Under the pieces are notes generated by a model that worked only from the letters and a program-made list of their open reading frames with translations, made no database searches and was not told the DNA's origin. From an uncultured delta proteobacterium (lineage in GTDB: Bacteria > Desulfobacterota > WTBG01 > CAIYCZ01 > CAIRTM01), in assembly GCA_903911225.1 (NCBI GenBank), contig CAIWCT010000136.1, positions 1 through 43,213 on the forward strand: DNA of 43,213 nt, given 5' to 3'. Positions within the stretch are counted from its first letter, which is position 1. Each line of letters begins with the position of its first letter. Below, one piece after another: positions 8,301 to 17,800 of the stretch. The position numbers and the translations under genes were made by a program.

Positions 8301-10511
8301 TCAGCCCGCTATTTTAAACCGCGATACCTGCTGCTGCAGGCCCTGCACAGCGCCGTTCAACTGGTCGGTGACGAGCTTGAACTCGTGCAGCGACTCGCGG
8401 GTTTTGTCCACGGCTATAGAGAGCTGGCTCATGGCTTCGGTAATCTGCCCCGCGCTTTCGGCCTGAGCGTGCATGCCGTTTTTGACCGTGTCGAAGCGCG
8501 GCCCCAGCTCATGCACCTGGTTTATAATCTGCTCAAGGTGCCCGCCCACCGACTCGACTTCAGCGACGCCGCTTCTGACCTCATCGGCAAACTTGTCCAT
8601 CTCCATGACGCCCGAGGATACCGATGACTGCATCTCGCGCACCATATGCTCGATATCCTGCGTGGCAATGGCTGTCTGATCGGCAAGGCGGCTGATCTCG
8701 CGGGCAACAACGGAGAAGCCCCTGCCGTACTCGCCGGCCTTTTCAGCCTCGATGGCGGCGTTGAGCGACAGCAGATTGGTCTGATCGGAAATTTTATTGA
8801 TGGTGGTGATGACCGAGGAAATCTTGTTTGCTTTGTCATTGATGATCGACAGGCGCGAGGATATCGTGCCGGTGGCGGCCATGAGCTGGCGCATGGCCTT
8901 TTCCATGCTGGCAAGGCTTGCCCGTCCGCTTTCGGCCATGTCCGCTGTTTCGCCCACGGTTTCGCTGACCCCGTCCATGGTGCCGACCAGCTCATCTGAT
9001 GTGGCTGCGATGCTTCTGGTAGTGGCTGTCACTTCCCGCGTTGATGCCGCCTGCTCGGCAACCGTTGCTTCAAGCTGCCGGGCCGATGCAGCTATTTCGG
9101 TGGCCGAGGTCATCACCTGAATGCCCGAGCGCTGCATCTGGGAGATGAGCGCATCGATGCTGGTGGTCATGGACTGAAATGCCGTGAGCAGCTGACCTGT
9201 TTCATCGCGTTCCGTGCCCGCGGGAGACATGCCGCCGGATTTTTTAGCAAACGGGGCAAGGCGCTGGTTTGCCTCGTGCACATTGCCCGAGGCGATGCTG
9301 CCCGCAACATCGATGACAAGCCCCAGCGGGCGGGTCATCCTGCCGGCAAGGTAGATGGCGGCAATGATGATGCATATTTCGATAACTCCAGCGCCGATGA
9401 GCAGATAGAGCATGAGCTTCTGCATGGCCATGCGCGCCTCGTATTTTGCGCCATAGTAGTCTTCTTCATACATGCTGGCGGCAATCACCCAGTCCCAGGG
9501 TTCGAAATAGGTGAAGGCAGCGACCTTGCTGCGGGGCTGTTCTGCAGGGGTATTGCTCCACATGTAGCGCTCGAAGCACACCGCACCCTGCGGTTTGCCC
9601 AGGGCTGTGGTGATGATGTTCTGAATAAAGAGTGTGCCTGCAGCGCTGCGGGCATCCCATATATTTTCGCCGTCTCGCTTGCCGTCTTTGGAAATGACAT
9701 ACTGGCCCCGCTTTGCACCCTTGGCAGCCAGCACGGCAACATAGCCCGACTTGCCGATTTTGGTGTTCATGATGTTCTGACGCACTGCCTTCATGCCCTC
9801 AAGCTCTGCGCCGACAGCTATCATGCCGATGACGCTGCGGCCGGCGTCAAACAGGGGGAAATACTGGACCAGGTAATTTATGCCTACGGCAAACGAGAAG
9901 CGCGTAAAGTTTTTGCCCTGCAGCACCTCGGCCACAACCGGATCAGGGCTGCCGTCCTGATGCACGGCAGGAATGAAGGTGTCAAATCCCGCGTGCGATC
10001 CATCGGGCAAAACCTTGGAGCTTGCTATGCAGAGCATGTCGCCGCGCTGATTCATGCGCTGGGCAATAGAGCATTCCATGCCCGTAAACTGCTTGACATC
10101 ATCTGTGAGCATACCCGCCGAGCCTTTGTCTTGAGGGCTGAAAGCCGCTCCTGCAAAAAGCATCTCGGGAAGGCTGAGGGGCTCAATGCTGCGCGTATCC
10201 TGATTGCGGGCGCTCCAGTTTACCTGCTTCCGGCCTGTGGAAATGCCGCCCTTTTTGTCAATATACATCTGCGTGGTCTTGACGTTTTGGCTGATTTGAC
10301 TGCTCAAAAGCTCATGGCTGGTCTTGCACAGGCTGAACATGTCGCCCGCGACCTGGGCGATGTTTTCGCTTGTGATCTTGTCGAGCTCCGCGCTGATGCG
10401 CTCACCAGCCGGGCCTTTGAGAATGGATATGAGCAGAAACACCAGCGCCACCGGCAGCAGCGCCGCAAGCGCCGCAAGCATTATGATTCTTTTCTTCAGG
10501 GTAAGCTTCAT
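8301..10511 (-). CDS. Methyl-accepting chemotaxis protein with large Cache-type sensor domain
   Basis: A 736-residue receptor and the first gene of the chemosensory operon. TM1 is at about 9-29. The long periplasmic domain (about 35-375) resembles the Cache_3/Cache_2 fusion family: it contains [19 protein letters not shown] and, near the membrane, [20 protein letters not shown], a sequence typical of small-molecule-binding Cache domains. TM2 ([20 protein letters not shown]) is followed by HAMP and the signalling hairpin ([18 protein letters not shown]). It starts at ATG 10511 with a GAGGG ribosome-binding site. The operon therefore has two receptors with different sensor folds, where the Pseudomonas Wsp operon has one. 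The ligand is not predictable from sequence alone. Confidence 0.92.
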   Translation of the reverse strand: MKLTLKKRIIMLAALAALLPVALVFLLISILKGPAGERISAELDKITSENIAQVAGDMFSLCKTSHELLSSQISQNVKTTQMYIDKKGGISTGRKQVNWSARNQDTRSIEPLSLPEMLFAGAAFSPQDKGSAGMLTDDVKQFTGMECSIAQRMNQRGDMLCIASSKVLPDGSHAGFDTFIPAVHQDGSPDPVVAEVLQGKNFTRFSFAVGINYLVQYFPLFDAGRSVIGMIAVGAELEGMKAVRQNIMNTKIGKSGYVAVLAAKGAKRGQYVISKDGKRDGENIWDARSAAGTLFIQNIITTALGKPQGAVCFERYMWSNTPAEQPRSKVAAFTYFEPWDWVIAASMYEEDYYGAKYEARMAMQKLMLYLLIGAGVIEICIIIAAIYLAGRMTRPLGLVIDVAGSIASGNVHEANQRLAPFAKKSGGMSPAGTERDETGQLLTAFQSMTTSIDALISQMQRSGIQVMTSATEIAASARQLEATVAEQAASTREVTATTRSIAATSDELVGTMDGVSETVGETADMAESGRASLASMEKAMRQLMAATGTISSRLSIINDKANKISSVITTINKISDQTNLLSLNAAIEAEKAGEYGRGFSVVAREISRLADQTAIATQDIEHMVREMQSSVSSGVMEMDKFADEVRSGVAEVESVGGHLEQIINQVHELGPRFDTVKNGMHAQAESAGQITEAMSQLSIAVDKTRESLHEFKLVTDQLNGAVQGLQQQVSRFKIAG

Positions 10512-11048
10512 GAAAGCCCTCGCTGTTGTAGATTTGCAATAAGCATGTACTATAATTTAGTTGCCTGTGTTGTGAAAGCGTTTTTTGCATCCGTAGCGCC
10601 TGCCACTTTACGGCAGGGATAGATTGTAATCAGCTTATATAGTATCGGACAAAACGAGGCTTAAGTTAGGCCTTTTCTGCGGCCACATTCACCTTGACAC
10701 ACAATCGCTCCCATTTTATATTCAACCCATCCAGAATGAGTTTCCTACGCGCCAGGCAAAGTCTGCAGAATCCAGTTGCCTGAGACGTCAATCCGACAAA
10801 TCCGGCGGACCGTCAAAATCAAATTTTGCATAGATACTGTCGCGAAACCGGGAGGTGAACGGATACAAATAATTTCAATCTGCAGCATCGGGAGAAACCG
10901 ATGTGCTTGACCCAAAGCCAACTCGAATCATAGAAACATCTGTACGCCCTCGGCAGGTCTGCCAGGGCCGGCAATGAAAAGCAAAAAGAACTGCAAGAGA
11001 CGGTCGCGAAATGTGAAATGATGCACAGTTGCTGCATTGGGAGAAATA
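10512..11048. other. Divergent intergenic region with long leader and possible relic ORF
   Basis: This region separates the chemosensory operon from the polysaccharide locus. A good promoter points right (10694-10722). On the minus strand the only candidate for the receptor operon is a TATAGT box (10549-10554) without a convincing -35. The roughly 320-base leader ahead of wzm has no ops/JUMPstart motif that I can find. Its last part looks faintly coding. A GGGAG site precedes a 10-codon ORF (10901-10933, MCLTQSQLES). Past its stop the same frame continues KHLYALGRSARAGNEKQKEL up to wzm. This may be a decayed gene end or a leader peptide; I do not recognise it. Confidence 0.4.
10694..10722 (+). 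promoter_or_regulatory. Sigma-70-type promoter for the polysaccharide locus
   Basis: A consensus -35 box TTGACA (10694-10699) is followed after 17 bases by TATATT (10717-10722). Spacing and boxes are near ideal. It points towards wzm, whose start lies about 320 bases downstream, leaving a long 5' untranslated leader. No competing plus-strand gene start lies between them apart from a 10-codon ORF. Confidence 0.6.
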
Positions 11049-11843
11049 ATGGCGGGGTTTTTTAAAAATATTTGGTCGTATCGCGGTTTTATTTTAAGCA
11101 GCGTTAAACGCGAATTTCAATCGAAGTACCGGAACTCCATGTTGGGCGCTGCCTGGACGGTTATCAATCCGTTGGCCATGATTTTTGTTTATACCGTTAT
11201 TTTTTCTCAGGTTATGAAGACAAAGCTGCCTGGTACAAACAGCAGCTTTGCCTATAGTGTGTATCTGTGTTCGGGACTGCTGACATGGGGTTTTTTTGCA
11301 GAAATCGTGAACGGGCTGCAAACCGTATTTCTTGGAAATTCAAACCTGCTGAAAAAGCTCAGTTTCCCCCGGCTTTGTCTGCCGATTATTACCGTGCTGA
11401 ATGCGGTTCTGAATTTCAGCATTGTGTTCGGCTTGTTTACCATTTTTTTGATTATTTCCGGCGATTTTCCGGGCTGGAGCTATTGCGGGCTGCTGCCGGT
11501 CTTTATAATTCTGATTGCCTTCTCTGCCGGGCTTGGCATCACGCTTGGTGTGCTGAATGTGTTTTTCAGAGATGTAGGGCAGTTGTTCGGCGTTATCCTG
11601 CAGTTCTGGTTCTGGTTTACGCCAATTGTCTACCCCGTATCGATTCTACCGGATTTTGTCCGTCGTTGCCTGATTTTTAATCCCATGGTGGGCATTATTG
11701 CGGCATGCCAGAAAATTTTTCTTTTTCGGCAATGGCCGGACTGGGCTTCGCTTGCGCCCGTTGCGCTTCTGGCGGTTGCGCTGTGTTTTTTTAGCTGGCG
11801 TCTTTTCAGGAAACGCTCCGGCGAAATGGTGGATGAGCTTTGA
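11049..11843 (+). CDS. wzm: O-polysaccharide ABC transporter permease (Wzm family)
   Basis: A 264-residue ABC-2 type inner-membrane permease with six predicted membrane segments. It opens with the cytoplasmic amphipathic stretch SVKREFQSKYRNSMLG and the family block GAAWTVINPLAMIFVYTVIF, and later has VFFRDVGQLFGVILQFWFW. It pairs with Wzt to export lipid-linked polysaccharide across the inner membrane. I choose the ATG at 11049, with GGGAG 6 bases upstream, rather than the in-frame TTG at 11037. The stop overlaps the wzt start (TGATG). It is the first gene of the polysaccharide operon. Confidence 0.93.
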   Translation: MAGFFKNIWSYRGFILSSVKREFQSKYRNSMLGAAWTVINPLAMIFVYTVIFSQVMKTKLPGTNSSFAYSVYLCSGLLTWGFFAEIVNGLQTVFLGNSNLLKKLSFPRLCLPIITVLNAVLNFSIVFGLFTIFLIISGDFPGWSYCGLLPVFIILIAFSAGLGITLGVLNVFFRDVGQLFGVILQFWFWFTPIVYPVSILPDFVRRCLIFNPMVGIIAACQKIFLFRQWPDWASLAPVALLAVALCFFSWRLFRKRSGEMVDEL

Positions 11844-13108
11844 TGAGCACGATAACCGTCACCAATCTTGGCAAGGCCTACAAGCTCTACCCCGCCCGCT
11901 GGTCGCGGCTGGCGGAATGGCTGCTGCCCGGCCACAAGCCCCGCCACCAGCTCAAATGGGCGCTGCATGATATTACCTTCACCGTCAACCCCGGTGAGGC
12001 CGTGGGCATCATCGGGGTTAACGGCGCGGGCAAGAGCACCTTGCTCAAAATCATCACCGGCACCACCCAGCCCACCACCGGCAGTATGCACATTACCGGC
12101 CGCGTCGCCGCGCTGCTGGAACTGGGTATGGGCTTCCATCCCGATTTCACCGGCCGCCAGAACGTGCTTATGGCCGGGCAACTCCAGAATTTGACGCCTC
12201 ATCAGATTCGGGATGTCATGCCTGCCGTTGAAAATTTTGCCGCAATCGGTGATTACATTGACCAGCCTGTGCGGGTTTATTCAAGTGGCATGCAGATGCG
12301 GCTCGCATTTGCAGTGGCCACGGCAGTCAGGCCCGATATCCTGATAGTGGATGAAGCACTGGCGGTTGGCGACGCGGCTTTTCAAAGAAAGTGCTTTCAG
12401 CGGATTGAAACCTTTCGTGCGGAAGGCACGACACTGCTTTTTGTCAGTCATGATGTGGATACGGTGAAGCGCCTCTGCGGGAAAGCAGTGTTTCTTGATA
12501 AGGGGTTCATGAAAATGGAGGGTAAGGCCAAGGATGTTTGTGATGCCTATGAGAAGCACCTCTTTGGAGGACAGGCGAAAAGGCCTGTTTCTGTGGATAG
12601 TGAAGCGCCTAAAGGCCATATGGATTCATCTTTAAGCGCAGCATCCATCGAGAAGCAGTATGGCGACGGGGGAGCATGTATTGCTTCTGTGCAGATTGAA
12701 ATCGACTCTGGAGATATCGTGAATGTTATTCCTGAAGGAGTTAAATTTTATATCGCGTATACGGTTGCCTTTTCACGGAAGTGCCGCGGGGTATGCTTCG
12801 GCATGATGATTAAAACGGTGGAAGGCGTTCCCGTATATGGAACGAACACCACAGGCTGGGCCAATCAACAAGACTTTGATTGCGGGCAGATGACATCGGT
12901 GCGCTTCGCGCTTGAGGGCAATCTGGCGCCAGGCACGTACTATCTTAATGTTGGCGTTTACTGCGCCTCCAGCGAGGGACAGCTGTGCCTTCACCGGCGG
13001 ATCGACTGCCTGATTTTTTGCGTAAACGCGGTTCATAACCGGATCACGCTCGGTTCGGCAAATCTGTTTGCGACTCCTGATATCCAAACCGCCTTGCCGC
13101 AGCGATGA
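11843..13108 (+). CDS. wzt: O-polysaccharide ABC transporter ATPase with cargo-binding tail (Wzt family)
   Basis: A 421-residue protein. The ATPase domain (about 1-240) has Walker A GVNGAGKST at 58-66, signature YSSGMQMRLAFA, Walker B DILIVDEALAVGD and H-loop VSHD. A C-terminal beta-sandwich (about 270-415, with IPEGVKFYIAYTV and GNLAPGTYYLNVGVY) matches the Wzt carbohydrate-binding domain. In E. coli O8/O9a this domain recognises the modified non-reducing end of the finished chain, so its presence implies a capped polymer. The start is the ATG at 11843, overlapping the wzm stop. Confidence 0.93.
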   Translation: MSTITVTNLGKAYKLYPARWSRLAEWLLPGHKPRHQLKWALHDITFTVNPGEAVGIIGVNGAGKSTLLKIITGTTQPTTGSMHITGRVAALLELGMGFHPDFTGRQNVLMAGQLQNLTPHQIRDVMPAVENFAAIGDYIDQPVRVYSSGMQMRLAFAVATAVRPDILIVDEALAVGDAAFQRKCFQRIETFRAEGTTLLFVSHDVDTVKRLCGKAVFLDKGFMKMEGKAKDVCDAYEKHLFGGQAKRPVSVDSEAPKGHMDSSLSAASIEKQYGDGGACIASVQIEIDSGDIVNVIPEGVKFYIAYTVAFSRKCRGVCFGMMIKTVEGVPVYGTNTTGWANQQDFDCGQMTSVRFALEGNLAPGTYYLNVGVYCASSEGQLCLHRRIDCLIFCVNAVHNRITLGSANLFATPDIQTALPQR

Positions 13109-13126
13109 TCATGCGATGAGATACCG

Positions 13127-14815
13127 ATGAAACAGCCCGAACATAACGCTGCTCCCGTCTTCCTGCACATGCTGTTCCGCTCGGGCAGCACATATCTATT
13201 TAAGGTGTTTCGCCGATCAGACCATGGCTACTGGTGTTATCATGAGCCGGAGAATGAATTCCTGAAGCACTTAAACGGCGACTGCGAAAAGCTTCTTGAA
13301 ATGGGCAGCGATACCGGTCGTCATCTTCGGCACCCAATCCTCGACATACCTTATTTCTGGGAGTTTTACCAGATACGGGATATTCTTAAAGGATTGTTCC
13401 GAGAATCTTTCAGCTATGATGATTTTTTCGCCGATGTCGCTTCCGGGCTACCCGAAGACCAGCGCCGTTATTTCAGCGCGCTGATTTCCAGTGCGCGAGG
13501 CCGTCCGGTACTCCAGTTCTGCCGGAGCGCAGGGAGAATCGGAGCGCTCAAGCAGGCTTTTGGCGGCATGCATATCCACCTCTGGAGGGAACCCCGCAAT
13601 CAGTGGTGGTCGTTCAAGATTAATTATTATTTCGATCCGGCAGTGCAACTGATTTACAATGCCCGGGGTTTGCCGCCGGTTCTGGCGGAAGCCCGTCGCC
13701 GGTGCGGCATGATGGCGTTCCAAGCCGATGATTTTGAAAAGGAGTTCGAATATGCCCGGACGCATCCGTTGCAAACAATCTCCAACTATTTTGCATTTTA
13801 CGCACTCTGGCTTTATGCTTATTTGGAAGGTGAAAAGTATGCCGATATTACGATCAGTATTGACAGTCTGAGCGCTAATGAGCCGTACCGTGACACAACC
13901 CTCAAAATTTTTGCGCAATCCGGAATTGAAGGTCTCGATTTTTCCGATTGCTCCATACCGCGAGCGGTATTTACGAAAGACGAATGCGAATTTTTCGCCA
14001 AAATCGAACATCAGGTTCGAGACCTTTTCCTTATGTATGGCTGCAACGTACATAATCAGGAGGAGGCTGTCGCCGCTCATGAAGGTGTTTTAAAACTGCA
14101 TGATGTTTTGCAGGCTGATCCGCTTCGCGAAGCGGCGCGCGCCAGGCAAATGACACTTCGCTATCTTGATCTTTATGGGCAGGCCGAAGCCCGCTCCCAG
14201 TGGTTGGAAAACGAATGGAATGTCGCTTGTGCCCGTAATGAAGCTCTGTCTGAACAGTTGCGGGCTGCCGAAGCTGGAAGCACCTGCATCAAGGGAGATC
14301 TGCAGGCGCAGCGGCAATTGATGACAGAGGCCGAAGCCCGGTCCCTGTGGCTGGAAAGCGAGTGGAATGCCGCCAGTGCACGCAATGAAGCCATGGCTGA
14401 ACAGTTAAGGGCTGTTGAAGGCGAAAGCAGCCGCATCAAGGGAGAGCTGCAGGCGCAGCGGCTATCCCTGACAGAGGCCGAAGCAAAAGCCCACGAGATT
14501 TTTTTAACGCTGCACAGCCTCTGCATCAGCCGCTCCTGGCGCATTACAGCACCACTGCGCTGGTGTGGACATCAGGCGCGCCTGATGCGCCGGCAGGGAT
14601 TGGCGATGCGTTTAAAAGCTCTCGTAAAAAAAATCGACCGGCTCGAGGTAATATGCGGCGCTGCTTTAATGTCCGGGTGCAGCGCGGAGGATTCTTCGCA
14701 ATCATTGTCTGGCCGCTGCCCCACCCCTGCGGTAGCCCAATTGTCTCCACGGGCTCGCCGGATCTACGCCGATCTGAAAGCGGCAATTGAACACCGCAGA
14801 AAGGAAGTTCTCTGA
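13127..14815 (+). CDS. Sulfotransferase-coiled-coil protein, candidate O-polysaccharide chain terminator
   Basis: A 562-residue protein. The N-terminal part (about 1-310) looks like a PAPS-dependent sulfotransferase: RSGSTYL at 18-24 fits the 5'-phosphosulfate loop and REPRNQWWS at 154-162 fits the 3'-phosphate site. Residues 353-450 are two near-identical 49-residue repeats rich in Glu, Ala and Arg, predicted to be coiled coil. A basic segment follows (about 468-510, SRSWRITAPLRW and RRQGLAMRLKALVKKI) that could bind membrane. Its position between wzt and a multi-domain glycosyltransferase is that of WbdD in E. coli O8/O9a, which caps the chain and measures its length with a coiled coil. The family assignment of the N-terminus is fairly good; the capping role is inference. 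Confidence 0.7.
   Translation: MKQPEHNAAPVFLHMLFRSGSTYLFKVFRRSDHGYWCYHEPENEFLKHLNGDCEKLLEMGSDTGRHLRHPILDIPYFWEFYQIRDILKGLFRESFSYDDFFADVASGLPEDQRRYFSALISSARGRPVLQFCRSAGRIGALKQAFGGMHIHLWREPRNQWWSFKINYYFDPAVQLIYNARGLPPVLAEARRRCGMMAFQADDFEKEFEYARTHPLQTISNYFAFYALWLYAYLEGEKYADITISIDSLSANEPYRDTTLKIFAQSGIEGLDFSDCSIPRAVFTKDECEFFAKIEHQVRDLFLMYGCNVHNQEEAVAAHEGVLKLHDVLQADPLREAARARQMTLRYLDLYGQAEARSQWLENEWNVACARNEALSEQLRAAEAGSTCIKGDLQAQRQLMTEAEARSLWLESEWNAASARNEAMAEQLRAVEGESSRIKGELQAQRLSLTEAEAKAHEIFLTLHSLCISRSWRITAPLRWCGHQARLMRRQGLAMRLKALVKKIDRLEVICGAALMSGCSAEDSSQSLSGRCPTPAVAQLSPRARRIYADLKAAIEHRRKEVL
14183..14476 (+). repeat. Two tandem 147-bp repeats inside the sulfotransferase gene
   Basis: Copy 1 spans 14183-14329 and copy 2 spans 14330-14476, each exactly 49 codons. 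Both start with codons for AEARS and contain WLE.EWN, ARNEA, EQLRA and IKG.LQAQR. A third copy begins (AEAKAHE) at 14477 and then diverges. The exact in-frame unit means copy number could change without breaking the gene. Confidence 0.9.
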
Positions 14816-17800
14816 TGCGCCTGGTTATAGACATGCAGGGCGCGCAATCCATTGAAAGCCGCAATCGTGGAATTGGCCGTTACAGTTTGGCTTTGAGCAG
14901 GGAAATGGCGCGTTTGCGTTGTGAGCACAATGTTGTTTTTGCCCTTAACGGTTTGTTTTCTGAGACTATCGAGCCCATTCGTGCAGCTTTTGCAGGGCTG
15001 GTGCCGGAAGAAAACATTTGTGTCTGGGAAGCAGCCGCCCCGGTCAATGCTCTTGATCCATCCAACGATGCCCGCCGCCAGGTGGCGGAAATATCTCGTG
15101 AGGCTTTTCTCGCAAGCCTGCGGCCGGATGTGGTTTTAAATACTTCCATTTTTGAAGGGCTTGAAGGTGGCGCGGTAACGAGCATCGGGTGTTTTACAAC
15201 TCAACTGCCAACGGTGGTTGTTCTCTATGATCTTATTCCCCTGATTTACCGCAGCCTTTATTTGCAAAATCCGGTGGTCGAGCGCTGGTACTTGAATAAG
15301 CTCGACCATTTGAGGCGAGCCGATTTGCTGCTTTCGATCTCCTCATCATCAAGACAGGAGGCTGTTGATTATCTGAATTTTCCGGCGGAGAAAGTGGTCA
15401 ACATATCTACAGCCTGTGACAGCCGTTTTCAGCCGGCTGTGGTGGATAAATCCGGACATGCGCAGTTGCAAATGAATTATGGTCTTGTTCGGCCGTTCGT
15501 AATGTATACGGGAGGCATTGATCATCGCAAGAATATCGAGGGGCTCATCCGCGCCTACGCCGGCATGCCCCGGCACATACGGGTAGCGCATCAGCTGGCG
15601 GTGGTGTGCTCGATAAAGGAGCCCGACCGGAAGCTATTGCTGCGATTGGCTCACAAAGAGGGGCTTGGAGACGATGAACTGGTTATCACCGGCTTTGTTT
15701 CCGATAATGATTTGCTTATGCTTTGTAACGCCTGCAAATTGTTTGTTTTCCCTTCGTGGCACGAAGGCTTTGGTTTGCCGGCCCTGGAGGCGATGGCTTG
15801 TGGCCGCGCTGTGATTGGTTCGAACAAATCAAGCATTCCCGAGGTGATCGGGCGTGAGGACGCATTGTTCGACCCATTGGATGACCGGGCTATTACACGC
15901 AAGATGGTTGACGTGCTGACAAATGAAGATTTTCGCGCCGAACTGGCTCAATATGGATTAGAACGGGCAAAAAGTTTTTCCTGGGAGCGCACTGCGCGCC
16001 GCGCCTGGCAGGCGCTGGAAGCGTTCGTCGCTCAGCGGTCGCAGTCCTTACCTGTACTGTCCGTGATGACGCAGCGTCCCCGCCTCGCCTATATTTCTCC
16101 GCTGCCGCCGGAACAAAGCGGCATTGCCGACTACAGCGCTGCATTATTGCCGGAACTCGCGCGGCACTACGAAGTTGAGGTTATTGTTTCCCAAAGCAAG
16201 GTGTCGGACCCCTGGGTGCGTGCCAATTGTCCGATGCGCGATGTCAACTGGTTTCGCGCCAATGCGCGCCGCTTTGATCGGGTGCTGTATCACTTCGGGA
16301 ATTCGCCCTTTCACAGCCACATGTTTGACCTTCTGGGCGAATTGCCTGGCGTTGTGGTGCTGCATGATTTTTTTCTTGCGCACGCTGTCGGGCATGTGCC
16401 TTTTCCTGGAGCCATACCGACCAGAGGGGATCTCGCGTTTGTTCACTCCCACGGCTGGTCTGCGTTGCACGCGCGCTATGCGGCAAAGGATGTCGACGAG
16501 GCGGTTTGGGCCTATCCCTGCAATCTTGAGGTTTTACAGAATGCTCTGGGGGTTATCGTCCACTCGGACTATTCCTGCAGCCTGGCAAGACAGTGGTATG
16601 GCTCTCATGCTGCAGATGCCTGGTCACAAATCCCCCTCGTGCGAGCGACTGCTGTTGATGCCGGTCGACCTGCGCTGCGGCAGGCCCTTGGAATCGGAGA
16701 AAAAGATTTTATCGTTTGCAGTTTTGGGCTTTTGGGGGCGACAAAGCTCAATCACCGCCTGCTGGCTGCATGGCTAGCCTCACCGCTGGCGGGTGATCCC
16801 CGGTGCCGCCTGATTTTTGTTGGCCGCAATCCTGGCGGCGATTATGCCGATCAGCTGGCCGGCAGCATGCATGGCAGCGCCTCTCGCAGCCTCATAGAGA
16901 TTACCGGCTGGGCGGATGCGGCAGCCTACCGTGCATGGCTTGCCGCTGCCGATATCGGCGTGCAGCTGCGCACCAGGTCTCGCGGCGAGACTTCGGCCGC
17001 AGTTTTGGACTGCATGAATCACGGCCTGGCGACCATCGTCAATGCTCACGGCTCGACAGCTGATGTGCCGACTGATGCTGTATGGATGCTGCCTGACGAG
17101 TTTTCCGAAGATCAACTAATTGAAGCGCTGACGGCCTTGTGGCGTGATGATGGGCAACGGCAAACACTTGGCCGCCGCGCCAGAGAGGTGATTTACATGC
17201 ATCACCAGCCGCGACAGTGCGCCGACCAATATGCCCAAGCAATCGAAAACCATTACCAAAAGGCGATGTTCGGCTTACCTGCCGTTATCGATGCCATTGC
17301 AAACGTCGAGCCACCATTGCAGCCGGACGATTGGCCGCGCGTTTCATCGGCACTGGCTAACAACTTTCCGCCGCGTCCTCGTCGCAAGCAGTTGTTTCTG
17401 GATGTTTCCATCCTCGCCCAGAATGATGCAAAAAGCGGCATCCAGCGAGTCGTTCGCGCGCTTCTGCGCGAATTGCTGCTTAACCCGCCCGACGGATGGG
17501 CGGTTGAGCCGGTGTATGCCGCCGCCGATACTCCGGGTTACCGCTATGCCCACCTCTTTACCAGCCGTTTTTTGGATATTAATAACGTCTGCGCCGAAGA
17601 CAAGCCCGTAGACACCTGGCCGGGTGATGTTTTCGTAGGTTTGGATTTACAGCATGTTGTTGTGCCTTTGCAGAAAGACTATCTGCTTGCCTGGCATCGT
17701 CGTGGCACCAAGATTTTTTTTATTGTTTACGACCTCTTGCCCATTTTGTTCCCGCATTTTTTTCAGGAAGCTACCCGGATGATGCATGAACGCTGGCTTG

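Noticed and set aside
10549-10560. Promoter for the chemosensory operon
   Set aside because: A TATAGT box exists on the minus strand, but no -35 at proper spacing is convincing; noted only in the intergenic entry.
9276-10622. A 448-codon plus-strand open frame opposite the first chemoreceptor
   Set aside because: The His/Ala-rich translation matches no family, and the minus frame is an intact receptor.
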